From the NCBI GenBank assembly GCA_963978545.1, contig OZ021721.1, forward strand, positions 101,081,418 to 101,145,417: a DNA stretch of 64,000 bases. The letters run 5' to 3'. Below the pieces are notes generated by a model. The model did not search any database, was not told where the DNA came from, and worked only from the letters and a program-made list of their open reading frames with translations. The DNA comes from Linyphia triangularis. Its lineage: Eukaryota; Arthropoda; Arachnida; Araneae; Linyphiidae. This document shows, piece by piece, positions 12,401 to 23,119 of this stretch. Positions within the stretch are counted from its first letter, which is position 1. Each line of letters opens with the position of its first letter. The position numbers and the translations under genes are program-made.

Positions 12401-13239
12401 TAAGCCTAACTTTGAACTAGTATAAAAACTCGACTGGAAGTGAAATCCGAGAGGCTCCACTCCATAAAATGATTAGAATGATATATTTTATCAATGTGCA
12501 AAATTACAGACTTGTTTCACGAAATGCAGTTTTTTCCCCTCTAGCTGCTCTACTATAAGAAAAAAAATCAGTATAAGCTCTGAAATTTGCTAATGCGTTG
12601 GACTTCAGGACGGAATATCAGTCACTTCCGGTTGAAATTTTTCATTTTAAATTTAGCATATTCATTCTTACAATTCGATTTATAGAACATGAAAGAAGTA
12701 TATTAGTTTTTAAATGTGACCCATTATATGAAGAGGGGGGGGGGGGGGATTTTAAAAAGGAGCATTTTTAAGCCTAACTTTGAAAAAAAGTCTAAAACAT
12801 AAACTGGAAGTAATATCCGAGTGGAATATTTCCATTTGGAACATTATCAAAATCAGCCCTTTTATATATAGAATGTGTTTTATGTGTGTAGTTCAAACTG
12901 TTGGAGTCGATTAGGGGTAGACTTCCAGTTGAAATTTTAACGACTTCCGGCTGAAATATAAGAGTTTTTTTTATTCTTTAATACAAGCCTAACTATTTAA
13001 CATATTATACGTGTTAATAGAGTTTATATTTTTGGCTGTGAACCTACAATTTACGATAAAAAAAAAAAAAAAAAAAGGAATATTTTAGGCCCAACTTTGA
13101 AGTAGTATAAAACCTCAACCGGAAGTGAAATCCGAGTGGCCCCACTTCTTAAAATGATTAGAATGACATTATCTATCGATGTGCAAAATTACAGATTTGT
13201 TTCACGAAGTGCAGTTTTTTTTCCCTCTAGCCGCTCTAC
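9475..13239. mobile_element. 3.8-kb inverted-repeat DNA transposon with CCGGAAGT arrays
   Basis: The left end GTAGAGCGGCTAGACGCG and the right end, read inward on the minus strand, GTAGAGCGGCTAGAGGG are terminal inverted repeats, with TA on each outer side (9473-9474, 13240-13241) as for Tc1/mariner-like insertions. The end sequences continue as inverted repeats for more than 150 bp (GAAACAAGTCT, TTTTGCACATTGATA). Related end-like blocks recur inside at about 9965, 10640 and 12540, so each arm is itself a tandem series. CCGGAAGT and its variants occur at least 17 times, mostly as pairs 22 bp apart. No transposase is encoded. It is inserted between the LTR and gag of the BEL/Pao element. Confidence 0.75.
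11593..11773 (-). mobile_element. tRNA-derived SINE (family SINE-a), copy 1
   Basis: Read on the minus strand it begins GCCGACCAAACGG, followed by an A-box-like TAGTGGTTAGCGTGCTGG and a B box GGTTCGAGTCC, the internal RNA polymerase III promoter of tRNA-derived SINEs. It ends in ACAACCAACCAA. A perfect 14-bp target duplication, AGTCATCAGGTTGA, flanks it at 11579-11592 and 11774-11787, so both borders are exact. It lies in the middle of the inverted-repeat element. Two more copies are at 22804-22992 and 40751-40928. Confidence 0.93.
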
Positions 13240-13269
13240 TATGAGTGCGTTGCTTCTTTTTGCTGAGTT

Positions 13270-14238
13270 ATGGATCTTAAAACGCTTTTCAATCAGAAAA
13301 AAAGCATAAAATCTTCCATTACTCGGTTGAAATCTAAAACAGATGGAGATCTACAAACTTTGACTTTGGCACAATTGGAAGCAAGACGGAATCGTTTCTT
13401 AGGTATAAAGGGAGAGTTGGGCGCGATTTTCTCATCTTTAATAAGCTCATGTAAAGATGATGAAATTGATGCATTTTCAATTGAGAGAGATGATTCTTTG
13501 AACATTCTTGAAGAAATGTTGGCGTTACTTAGGGGAAACATACACACAATTTCTGAAAATGATCGAACACAAAGGGAAACAAGTCCAAAAACCCCTGAAT
13601 TTGCTGATGTGAAACTTCCAACTTTAACTTTATCGACATTTTCAGGTGTTGTTGAAGACTGGCTAACTTTTTCGGATCTTTTTCGTGCGGCTGTTTCTGA
13701 AAATTCAAATTTGTCAGCTGCTCAAAAATTACAATATTTAAAAGGCGTTTTGAAGGGGGATGCACAAAATATTGTTCATTCATTACCTATCACAGATAGT
13801 AATTTTCAAATTGCTTGGGACTTGTTAACTGAAAGATATTTTAATAAGCACGAGATACTATCCTCTTTAATGAAAAAATTCATGAATATGTCACCCTTAA
13901 ATAACGAGTCGTACACTCAAATGCTAAATTTTGTAGATTCCACTAAAGAATTTGTGAGAACTTTAGAGTCACTGGAGTTCAAAGTAGATCAAACTGCGGA
14001 TACACTTCTTATGTTTTTTGTGCTATTCAAATTGGATCCTAATACCAGGACTTGGTTCGAGAGAACACTTTCCGATGAAGAGGCACCAAAACTGGATGAT
14101 TTGCTTAAATTTCTTTCAACTCATGCAAGGTCTATTATGACAGGAAATCAAAGTGCAAAGAGAAACTTTAAAAAAAAGGTGACTTTGCTTCCAACGTACA
14201 GTCACAGCACCCTCTCTGTCAAAATGACCATATTATAG
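13270..14238 (+). CDS. gag: BEL/Pao Gag, N-terminal and central part
   Basis: This 322-residue frame begins with a Lys-rich, predicted helical segment. Its centre (LPTLTLSTFSGVVEDWLTFS, then FRAAVSENSNLSAAQKLQYL and LKGDAQNIVHSLP) is the capsid-like region typical of Pao-family Gag, which packages retroelement RNA. The frame is lost in an A-run near 14170. In another frame immediately downstream, the zinc-finger part follows: CQNDHIIGRC, then CVNCLVPFHGSGTC (C-X2-C-X4-H-X4-C) near 14310, then CRTCKKLHH near 14375. The frameshift before the zinc fingers separates them from the rest, so this copy is damaged. Confidence 0.88.
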   Translation: MDLKTLFNQKKSIKSSITRLKSKTDGDLQTLTLAQLEARRNRFLGIKGELGAIFSSLISSCKDDEIDAFSIERDDSLNILEEMLALLRGNIHTISENDRTQRETSPKTPEFADVKLPTLTLSTFSGVVEDWLTFSDLFRAAVSENSNLSAAQKLQYLKGVLKGDAQNIVHSLPITDSNFQIAWDLLTERYFNKHEILSSLMKKFMNMSPLNNESYTQMLNFVDSTKEFVRTLESLEFKVDQTADTLLMFFVLFKLDPNTRTWFERTLSDEEAPKLDDLLKFLSTHARSIMTGNQSAKRNFKKKVTLLPTYSHSTLSVKMTIL

Positions 14239-14640
14239 GTAGGTGCGAATCATTTACAAAATTACCAGTTCAGAAGCGTATGAAATTTGTTAAATCCAAT
14301 AATGTGTGTGTTAATTGCTTAGTACCATTTCATGGAAGCGGAACATGCAAAAGTAAGTATAGATGTCGTACGTGCAAAAAACTTCATCATATTTTACTCC
14401 GTTTCGAAACATTCAATGCTAAAGATGGGTAGAACGTAGGTATATGCGTCAAATCTCAGTGAACTTTAAATAAATGCTCCTATTTTTACACTTGTTTCTG
14501 TATCAAGTCAGAATGTTTCTAATGAACCATCTGACAATTCAAAAATGGTGGGTATTGCATCCTGTCTATGAAATGTTGGCCCTGGAGTTCAAATTCTTCT
14601 CTGCACAGCCATAATTCGTGTAAGAGATATATGAGGTAAA
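14239..14640 (+). pseudogene. BEL/Pao Gag zinc-finger region and linker, frameshifted
   Basis: Codons for RCESFTKLPVQKRMKF, a CCHC knuckle and a CX2C-HH finger are readable from about 14245 to 14430 in one frame, then the reading becomes broken by stops. These fingers normally bind the element's RNA. No continuous frame joins them to the gag body or to the protease. Confidence 0.75.
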
Positions 14641-15489
14641 TTTCAGACGTGTAGATGTTTACTAGATAGTGGCAGCCAGGCTTCATTGATTACAAATGAG
14701 TGCATTGAAAAACTTGGTTTGAGTAAACAGAAAGCTAATGTTCTTATTTCTTGTTTGGGTGCATCAGACACTCGAACAAATGGGATTTCTTAGATCCAGT
14801 TCACTTCTCATTTTCCTTCTCAGTGTTCACATACAGCTTCCGTGTATGTGGTGAACAAAATTGTGGGCATGCTTCCACACCACAATTTAGATTCTTCTTA
14901 TTCTGAAATCTCTGGGGATCTCGCTCTTGCTGATCCAACGTTTCATAAAAGTAGTCCAATAGATATTCTTCTTGGAGTTGATCTCACACTACCATTACTG
15001 AGAGGTCAGACACTCTCAATGGGTGAAGATAGGCCATTCCCAATACGTTCAGAACTTGGTTGGGTGATAGGTAGTAAAGCCGCTTCTGGGAATCAAATTC
15101 TTCTTCGTGTAAATAACATTCAATTAGTGTCTGATCAGCTAATTAACAAATTCTGGGAATTAGATTCTGTTCCTTGTGTAAAACCACTAACTTCTTTAGA
15201 AAGGTCATGCGAAGAGCATTTCAGAGAGACACATTTTAAAAATGATGATGAAAGGTACACTGTTAGGTTACCATTTCATTGCTCACCAACGAGGTTAGGT
15301 CAATCTAGACAAACAGCCTTTCATAGATTGGTTAGTATGGAACGTCATCTCAGTTCTGACTTAGAAAAATACAATCAATATAGGAAATTTATGAACAAAT
15401 ATTTAAAGTTAAATCATATATGCTACCTGTTCCCAAATCTGAGTATAACAGAAAAAACGCTTACTATCTGGCTCACCATGCTGTTTTAA
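14641..15489 (+). pseudogene. BEL/Pao aspartic protease and start of Pol
   Basis: The retropepsin active-site text CLLDSGSQASLIT is at about 14656-14695, with the catalytic Asp codon at 14665-14667. In the same frame a TAG stop near 14791 interrupts it. From 14842 the frame is open for 215 residues and carries the Pao-typical IDILLGVDLTLPLLRG and FPIRSELGWVIGS, then runs into the reverse transcriptase leader. The protease would cleave the polyprotein; the internal stop prevents this. Confidence 0.85.
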
Positions 15490-15957
15490 GATAATCTAGT
15501 AGCACTATTAAATTAAGATTTGTGTTCGATGGATCTAGTAAGACATCGTCAGGACATTCACTCAATGACTTTCTCATAGTTGGCTATAGAGTACAACCTG
15601 AACTGTACCCTATTCTGATTCAATTCAGAATGTTTTAAGTAGCTGTCAGCGCGGATGCAGAAAAGATGTTTCGCCATCATATCAGAGTTCATGACGAAGA
15701 TACCGATTGGCAGAATATCCTTTGGCGAAATTCGCCCGACGATGACATCGAAGAATATCGTCTCGTCACTGTCACATACCGGGACTGATTGCGCTCCATT
15801 TCTTTCAACAAGAACCTTACGTCAAGTTTCACTAGACGAAAAAGATAAATACCCAGCCGCATCAAGTGCAACACTCAGACATTTTTACGTAGATGATCTT
15901 CTTAGTGGAGCCTCAACTAGGGAGGAAGCTATTCTGCTTGTAAGCTAACTTCAATCA
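15490..15957 (+). pseudogene. BEL/Pao reverse transcriptase core, broken
   Basis: Characteristic pieces are readable across more than one frame: LRFVFDGSSKTSSGHSLND near 15515, VSADAEKMFRHH near 15645 and NILWR near 15715. The catalytic motif FYVDDLLSG, with both Asp residues of the YVDD box, is at about 15884-15909. Stops near 15489 and 15638 and at least one frameshift between 15715 and 15800 break the frame. The open frame at 15655-15948 is out of register in its first half. Confidence 0.85.
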
Positions 15958-16930
15958 ATGATGAAACAAGGGGGTTTCCATCTTCGAAAATGGCATTCAA
16001 ATGATTCGTCCATATTTCAAGAAATTTCTATCGATACCGAAGAAAACGATCTAGTTCACCTGGATGCTGACAATGACTGCAAGGTACTGGGGATAAAATG
16101 GTGTCCCAAATTGGATATGTTTCAATTTGCTGTTTCTCCAGTTGAGATAAATGCTATTTATACCAAACGTGAAGTTCTATCTCAAATAGCTCGTGTGTTC
16201 GACCGATTGGGACTCTTGTCACCATGCGCGATATTTATGAAGATCGTTCTTCAAGAGTTATGGACACATAGGTTTACTTGGGATCAACCACTTCCAGACA
16301 AACTTTGCTTAAGGTGGAGGTTATTTATAGAAGAAATTCATCTTATCGAACAAGTCAAATTTCCGAGATACGTATCACAACCTCATGCTGAAATTGAAGT
16401 GCATGCCTTCTGTGATGCTTCTGAAAAAGCATACTGTGCGGCAATCTATGTTCGCTGCATTTCCTTTGATTCTGTTCGAGTCATTCTTCTAACATCTAAA
16501 ACACGTGTGGCACCTCTCAAGGTACAATATCTTCCTAGTTTGGAACTTTGTTCTGCTCTTTTGCTCTCGAACTTATTACATTCTACTCTACCGTCGTTAG
16601 ACATTCCTCGTATAATTCAAAGAACACTTTAAACTGTTAAGAGAAAATATGCGTGGTCCGATTCCAAAATCACTCTTGCATGGATAACTTCAGAGCCCAG
16701 ACGATGGCAACCATTCGTTGCAAATCGAGTGGCACAAATTCAAGAACTGGTTCTTGATGTTCAGTGGAACTTTGTGAGTGGACTCGATAATCCTGCAGAT
16801 TGTGGCACAAGAGGCTTAACACCAACAAAATTCGTTAACGCTGACTTGTGGTTCAATGGTCCGACGTGGTTGAAAGATCCTTCTTTACCCACTGCATAGG
16901 TAGAACAGGATCATCTTCTAAAAGATGAAT
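15958..16930 (+). pseudogene. BEL/Pao RT thumb, RNase H and linker
   Basis: The frame from 15958 to 16632 carries VLGIKWCPKLDMFQFAV, the ARVFDRLGLLSPCAI segment usual in Pao Pol, and EVHAFCDASEKAYCAAIYV, where RNase H begins with its first Asp. After a stop at 16632 the same reading continues with WSDSKITLAWI (a further catalytic Asp) and LDNPADCGTRGL, a conserved BEL/Pao motif just before integrase. RNase H would remove the RNA strand during reverse transcription. Confidence 0.85.
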
Positions 16931-17265
16931 GTCAATAGAGGAGAAGAAACAACCCAAGATTACCATGTTACAAACTGTCAGTGAAACATTCAAAACAGAG
17001 ATTTTTCATAAATATTCCTAGTGGAAAAAGAATTCTTTCATGGTGTCTTAGATTTCGTAGAAATTGCTCTCTGCCAGCTGAGAGAAGAAGGAAGACATCT
17101 TTGACGACCGAAGAGTTGAATGACTCATAAAAGATTATTGTGAAAATTGTATAACAAGCTCATTTCTGCTTAGAAATCTCATGTCTTATTACCGGAAAAC
17201 AACTTCCTTCAAGCAACAGAATTCTCTCTCTAACTCCATTCATCGATGATTCTGGACTTCTTCGA

Positions 17266-18138
17266 GTGGGCGGCAGATTGGAAAATGCAAAGGTTCCAGA
17301 AGAGAAGAATCATCCTCTTCTACTTCCGAAAAGTGATCACGTCGTAGATTTGATCATCAATCACTACCATCTGAAAATGCTTCACTCTGGTTCAGAACTT
17401 CTTCAAGCAGCAATGAGAGAAAATTTTTGGGTTCTTTCCGCCAGAGACGCTGTCAGAAGAATTGTCAGAAGATGCGTTCCGTGTTTCAGGAATCGGCCAA
17501 GGCTTGCTGAGCAAATCATGGAAAATCTTACCGAGTCCAGAGTTTGTCCTTTAACAGTTTTTCAAAGAACTGGTCTTGACTTCGCTGGACCGTTTCTTAT
17601 CCGAAGTTCCAAGGGAAGAGGAAGTCGGACCACAAAGTGCTACATCTGTGTCTTCGTGTGCCTCACAACTAAGGCAGTTCATCTTGAAGTTGTGAGTGAT
17701 TTAACAACCACTGCATTCATCGCTTGCTTGATAAGATTTGTAGCACGCAGGGGTAAGCCTTTTGAGATCTTTTCTGATCTGAGAACGAACTTCTGTGGAG
17801 CAAGTCGAGCCCTAACCACAGAATTTCGACAGTTGATGAGGGATGACACCATCCATCAGTTCCTTGCGACATACAACATCAATTGGCACTTAAATCCACC
17901 ATCGGCCCCCCACTTCGGAGGCATTTGGGAAGCCGTTGTGAAATCCTTCAAGTTCCTTTCGAGACGAGTCATCGGCAACACTAGTGTCACCTTTGAAGAG
18001 CTTTCTGCCATAACATCGCAGATTGAGGCGTGTCTTAACTCTCGACCTCTTTATGGTCTTTCAACTAGTCCGGACGATTTCAGTGTGCTAATACCATATT
18101 ACTTTCTGATGGGAACCGATGGTCATCAGAATATTTGA
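17266..18138 (+). pseudogene. BEL/Pao integrase, zinc-binding and catalytic domains
   Basis: This 290-residue frame includes the HHCC zinc-binding part (HYHLKMLHSG, then RRCVPC at about residues 30-75). The DDE catalytic core follows: Asp in GLDFAGPF, Asp in FSDLRTNFCG and Glu in FGGIWEAVVKS. The second motif is usually SDNGTNF; here the NG is replaced by LR, so activity is doubtful although the Asp remains. The segment CLNSRPL completes the core. It would insert the cDNA into the genome. Upstream zinc-finger leader sequence is present out of frame from about 17000. Confidence 0.9.
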
Positions 18139-18160
18139 CTAAGTTGCAATCAAGATCCAA

Positions 18161-18367
18161 ATGGCGTGTGTCCCAAAAGAATCTGGATGTTGGAGATCTG
18201 GTTTTGATAAGAAACGAGAACCTCCCTCCACTTCAATGAAGTTGGGTAAAATTTCCAAAACATTCCCTGGAAAGGACAACAAAGTCCGCGTTGTTAGGGT
18301 AAAAACTCAAAATGGTGAACTTATCAGACCAATTGTGAAACTTTGCCCTTTACCTATTCAAGATTGA
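18161..18367 (+). pseudogene. BEL/Pao integrase C-terminal tail
   Basis: After a frameshift near 18140, a 68-residue frame ends with FPGKDNKVRVVRVKTQNGEL and IRPIVKLCPLP. This is the conserved C-terminus of Pao-family Pol (the DNV/YP-type tail). It ends about 60 bp before the 3' LTR. Confidence 0.85.
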
Positions 18368-18429
18368 ACATTCTTATTTTCTATGTTTTAATTCAATTAT
18401 AATTATGCTAATTTTTTTTCTTTCAGCAA

Positions 18430-18596
18430 TGTAACGAGTCATCTTTCCAAAGTAGCCATGTGAATATTCTTGCTACCAAGTACCTTTCCAGCTGAGATTT
18501 CGGTTAAAATAAAATGTACCAGAAACCTGTAAGTAATTCTTTACAGTCTTGTCATGAGTAAAATACGAAACAGAACGAGTTAATTAAGTATAAACA
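18430..18596 (+). repeat. BEL/Pao 3' LTR, truncated
   Basis: It starts TGTAACGAGTC and matches the 5' LTR through AGTATAAACA, where homology stops and an R1-type repeat begins. Only about a third of the LTR remains, so the element has lost its right end. Confidence 0.85.
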
Positions 18597-18599
18597 CTG

Positions 18600-19150
18600 T
18601 GAGTAAATGATCAGCATAACTCCCGAAAAAATTGACCTACGATGTTCAAATTTGGTGTGCGGGTTAGTGGAGGCCATGGGATTTACCATTAAGGTTTTCG
18701 TCAAAATCGCGCGAGTGCCTAAGTTTTTGAAATCATGAAAAAATCATGTTTTAGAGCAATTACTAAAAAACGGCTCTAACGATTTTCATTAAAATCTCTG
18801 TGCTAATGCCTCTTAAGGTGCTCTAACCATCCCCCAAATCAGAAATTTCCGTAGAAATGCGTAAAAAGTTAAAAAATGAGTTTAAGCATCGTCCATCAAC
18901 GATAGAATTTGTTCTGTTTCATGCACAAGAAAAGACAATGTAAGGTCTATCAAATAACATTGCTAATTTCGCTATTTTGGTGGTGTTTTTGCCCCATGTA
19001 AAAACTATTGCCAAAAATATCGTCAAATTGGCCATTTTTATTTAAATAAGTGAAAATATTAAAACGTAAAACAACGGCAATATCAAATTTTAATACAATG
19101 ACCAATATTATAGAGTAATTGAAAGTTGTGTGATGATCTACACTTCTAAT
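18600..19150 (+). repeat. Interspersed repeat R1, copy 2 (5'-truncated)
   Basis: It carries GATCAGCATAACTCCCG, CAAATTTGGTGTGCGGG, ACCATTAAGGTTTTCG and the end block GAGTAATTGAAAGTTGTG, all shared with the other R1 copies. The left palindromic end is missing; it starts exactly where the BEL/Pao 3' LTR is cut. Confidence 0.65.
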
Positions 19151-19319
19151 TGCAAATGAAGTAGATCTACTGCAAAAAAAAAAAGGTTATAATTTCGTTT
19201 AATTATTGCAGTGATTGTAACAAAAATTTATAACTTTTCTCAAAAGCTTTTAATGGCAAAGCTGAATACTTAATATAATATTTTTATCAGTGTACATAAT
19301 TGAAAATTAACAGAGGGAT

Positions 19320-20339
<1,020 letters not shown>

Positions 20340-20523
20340 ACTGCTTCCCAGCCAAGTCCAAACTTTAGTTCCGAAGTTTTTGAAAAGGGAATAAAGAAAA
20401 TCGAAAAAACACATGAAATTTCAAAACTATCATCAAAGAACTAAAAATGTTTGAAAATATCGATATTTTAAAAAAAATATCGATGAAAATATCATCGTAT
20501 CAATATATCGCCAACCTCTATTT
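20340..20523 (-). repeat. Fragment of the 44558-45529 MITE family
   Basis: On the minus strand it runs from GAGGTTGGCGATATATTGAT through TTTTAGTTCTTTGATGATAG to AGTTTGGACTTGGCTG. The same blocks in the same order occur between 44810 and 45010. The other end is missing. Confidence 0.7.
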
Positions 20524-20534
20524 GTAGTCGATCT

Positions 20535-20745
20535 TCTACACCTTGAAATATGGTAGAGTAGACATGACCTTTCCTTCGTAGCCACGTTTATCACGCTTGG
20601 CTGCTTCCGCTGGATATGGCGTAGTGTCTCTCAAAATGAACCTCCACGATCCGGGGTCAAATAACAAGACCTTCATACTAGTTTTCCAGCTACTGTAGTT
20701 GAAATCGTTGAACTTCTGGAATCCAATGGAATCCCTGCCATTTTG
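20535..20745 (-). pseudogene. Copia-type gag N-terminus fragment
   Basis: The minus-strand reading contains GFQKFNDFNYSSWKTSMKVL and then LFDPGSWRFI before running to a stop. NYSSWKTSMKVLL matches the N-terminal signature of Copia/Ty1 Gag, roughly (L/F)NGxNYxxWKxxMxxLL followed by a Trp-containing helix. Only about 65 codons remain and no pol sequence is recognisable next to it. It may be a relic or a captured fragment. Confidence 0.45.
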
Positions 20746-21299
20746 AAAAGCGATGAATATAACAACTTTCGGGCCAGGTTACAGTTTTAAGTCTTCGTTT
20801 TCAACCGCCCCATACAAATAAGGTCTTCTACTTACAGAAACACAAAGGGACACTCCCATAACCTTTACAGAAACAAGCCCATAACCTTGTAGAGTTTATT
20901 CGCAGTGTTCAATCTCAAGTCCAAAGTAGAAGACCAATATGTAGAAACAATATTTATTTGCAGCCATTCAGTCTCAATAGGCTTGTCATAAAACAAAATC
21001 TAATGTATCCAAAATAAACATAGAAGCATGCAAAACTGACATAATCAAATTTCAACAAACATCTTTCCATATAGCCGACTAAAGTAGTATCCGCTATTAT
21101 ATACTCACAAGCAAAAACCAGAATAAAGTCAATTGTGAAACGAAATATTACCACTGATAGAAATTATAAAGATTAATATCTGCATTACGGCACTTGATTG
21201 TGGTAGTGAAGAAAGGTTTCATTGTAACAAACGACTAACCTGTAAATTTTACCAACAATCTTCAACGTCTCTTCAACAGTAAACTCGCATTCATTAGCA

Positions 21300-21545
21300 C
21301 CTAACAAATGTGAGAAGGTAATTGATAATGATGAAGAAAAGTCTTTCCAAGAAGAAGTTGCAAAAGAAAGTAGCCAACTCACCAAATATATTTCTGATAC
21401 AGTCGGATATATTGGTAGATTTGCAGTAAGAAAAATTATTGAGTCTTGGTTCAAATCATAAGAAAAGATACGGGTGGATTAACAAAGCCGACTTTAGATG
21501 CAATAAAATTATGTGAAACTGCGGAGGGAAAAGTCGAGTTTTTTA
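21300..21545 (+). pseudogene. Possible DNA transposase remnant (P-element/THAP-like)
   Basis: Two neighbouring frames read like a decayed protein. One gives SQLTKYISDTVGYIGRF and AVRKIIESWF (about 21375-21460). The next, shifted, gives TGGLTKPTLDAIKLCETAEG (about 21470-21530). In P-element and THAP9-like transposases a conserved GYI/GYV-xRK segment is followed by a GGLxxPS-type segment, which fits in order. The match is from memory of the family pattern only and could be coincidence. Confidence 0.3.
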
Positions 21546-21658
21546 AGTGATTGGAAAATTAAATTATAAAATAAGGCATAGGTTACTTTCTAAGTGTCTG
21601 TCTAAGTGTTGATTTCAATTTTCCTCATTTATTTTGTGTAATTGCTTGTTATGCTATA

Positions 21659-21849
21659 TTGTTTACCTATTGGAGTAAGCTTGTATAATCGCTGTATTCG
21701 AAGTTGTTCTTACTGAAACTTGTGTTGAAGCTTGAGAGTGATTACACTGTTGTCTTTGAATAACTTTTGTGAGTTTTCTGAAGTGAATAAATAATAGTTT
21801 TTATCTTAAAAACTGTGCCATCATTGCTTCAGTGGAAAAATTCATAACA
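21659..21849 (+). repeat. Gypsy copy A 5' LTR, 3' portion
   Basis: It matches the 3' LTR from TGTTTACCTATTGGAGT onward to the end ATTCATAACA. The part of the LTR upstream of this does not match and appears lost. Polyadenylation signal AATAAATAAT is near 21787. A degenerate primer-binding site AGGTGTCAAAAGTGGGAT (21851-21868) follows; copy B has TGGTGTCAGAAGTGGGAT at the same place. Confidence 0.85.
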
Positions 21850-21881
21850 GAGGTGTCAAAAGTGGGATCTTATCAGCTTGA

Positions 21882-22369
21882 ATGCCGACAACTAGAGGAA
21901 TGATGGAAGACCAAATGAAGCAATTGATGGAAATTATTGCTGGAATAAAAGCCGGACAAGAATCCACAGCCACTGAAATGAAAGCCGAAATAAAAGCAGG
22001 ACAAGAATCAACCGCCGCTACAATTGCCGCTGGTCAAGCCCGTCAAGAAACGACAAATGCCGAACTCGCCGCAGCAATTGCCGCCAGTCAAGAAGCGACA
22101 TCATCAGACATTACAGCTTTGCAAAACGCAACGTCATCTGACATGAAAGCTTTGGCCGATAAGTGCGAGACCACATCCGCAGCCGTAATCAAGATCAGAG
22201 AAGAAATGAAAACCGAGCTATCCTCAATGGTAGAATCTACTATTATGGAGACACATCATCGGTCTTGCAATCCGTGAAGGAAGACGTTCTCAATGCGGTA
22301 AGAGACGAAATGGAAGAAAAGGTTTCCACTATCAAAGAAGAGCAGGGAAAATTCATGGATGCTGTAGAA
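21882..22369 (+). pseudogene. Gypsy copy A Gag N-terminal coiled coil
   Basis: The frame starts MPTTRGMMEDQMKQLMEI, identical in register to copy B, and continues as Ala/Glu/Lys/Gln-rich repeats (AEIKAGQEST) predicted to be helical. The frame shifts near 22255, after which SVLQSVKEDVLNAVRDEMEE and KVSTIKEEQGKFMDAVEQ continue in another frame until the MITE insertion at 22370. Gag normally assembles the particle. Confidence 0.85.
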
Positions 22370-23119
22370 CAGCGTTCGTCACTAACTTTTAGAGGCGTGC
22401 CGTATGACTTATGTAAGAGCTTTTCGCGGGCCGAATGCACCAAAATATGGATCTTTATTATCGATTTAACTATACATACCATTTCTGAAAACTGAATATT
22501 TTTTTTTATCTTAATAAAATTACAATTGATATTTGGTTCATTTCCCCCCCCCCCCTTCAAATAATTAAAAAAATAAATTATTATTGGTAAATTAAAGTCT
22601 AAAAAAAGAAGTGAATCTTTTGGTTTGCACCCAATCATAATAAATTCTCCAAATGAGGTTTAGTTAAATTATTCTTGTATTTATACTTGATGAAAACCAT
22701 CTTGGTGAAAGCTTCTTCATGTAGCTTCTTCGGGCAAGTAGGGGAGAACCTTGTTCTACATAGTTAACAAATAATACTTCGCATAAATTATAATTATGTA
22801 AAGGTTGGTTGGTTGGTTGTATTCAGATTATCTGGCGCCGTCAGCAACACGAGGGCTATAATGCGCCGAAACATTTCGTCATTTAACAAACCAACATACA
22901 TTTACAAACATCCATGCCAACACGAGACTCGAACCCGCAACCTCGCGGTCTAGAAGCCAGCACGCTAACCACTATACCGTTTGGTCGGCCACAATTATGT
23001 AAAGAAAAAAGTCCATATCGTGAAATTTGATTTTTTTTATCTTGTGTGTTGCCGGCGGGCCGCATAAAAATCAGTCGCGGGCCATATCCGGCCCGCGGGC
23101 CGCGTAGTGGCTAATGCTA
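22370..23119. mobile_element. hAT MITE inserted in gag of Gypsy copy A
   Basis: Its ends are CAGCGTTCGTCACTAAC and, inward on the minus strand, TAGCATTAGCCACTACG, imperfect inverted repeats. A perfect 8-bp target duplication, CTGTAGAA, lies at 22362-22369 and 23120-23127, and gag homology resumes exactly after it. The body has the GGCCCGCGGGCCG text shared with the elements at 59463-60158 and 60190-60882. A SINE is nested inside. It has no coding capacity. Confidence 0.93.
22804..22992 (-). mobile_element. tRNA-derived SINE-a, copy 2
   Basis: It has the same A box, B box and tail as the copy at 11593-11773. A 12-bp target duplication, AATTATGTAAAG, flanks it at 22792-22803 and 22993-23004. 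On the minus strand it starts GGCCGACCAAACGG or one base later and ends ACAACCAACCAACC. Confidence 0.93.

Larger units (their letters stand above)
8883..18596 (+). mobile_element. BEL/Pao LTR retrotransposon, degenerate, with nested insertions
   Basis: Both LTRs begin TGTAAC and share GTAGCCATGTGAATATTC and ATGTACCAGAAACCTGTAAG. Between them lie gag with zinc fingers, an aspartic protease, reverse transcriptase, RNase H and a DDE integrase in the order usual for BEL/Pao. The 3' LTR is cut short at 18596 by another repeat. A 3.8-kb inverted-repeat element sits in the 5' leader, so the retroelement proper is about 6 kb. Several stop codons and frameshifts make this copy inactive. Confidence 0.88.
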
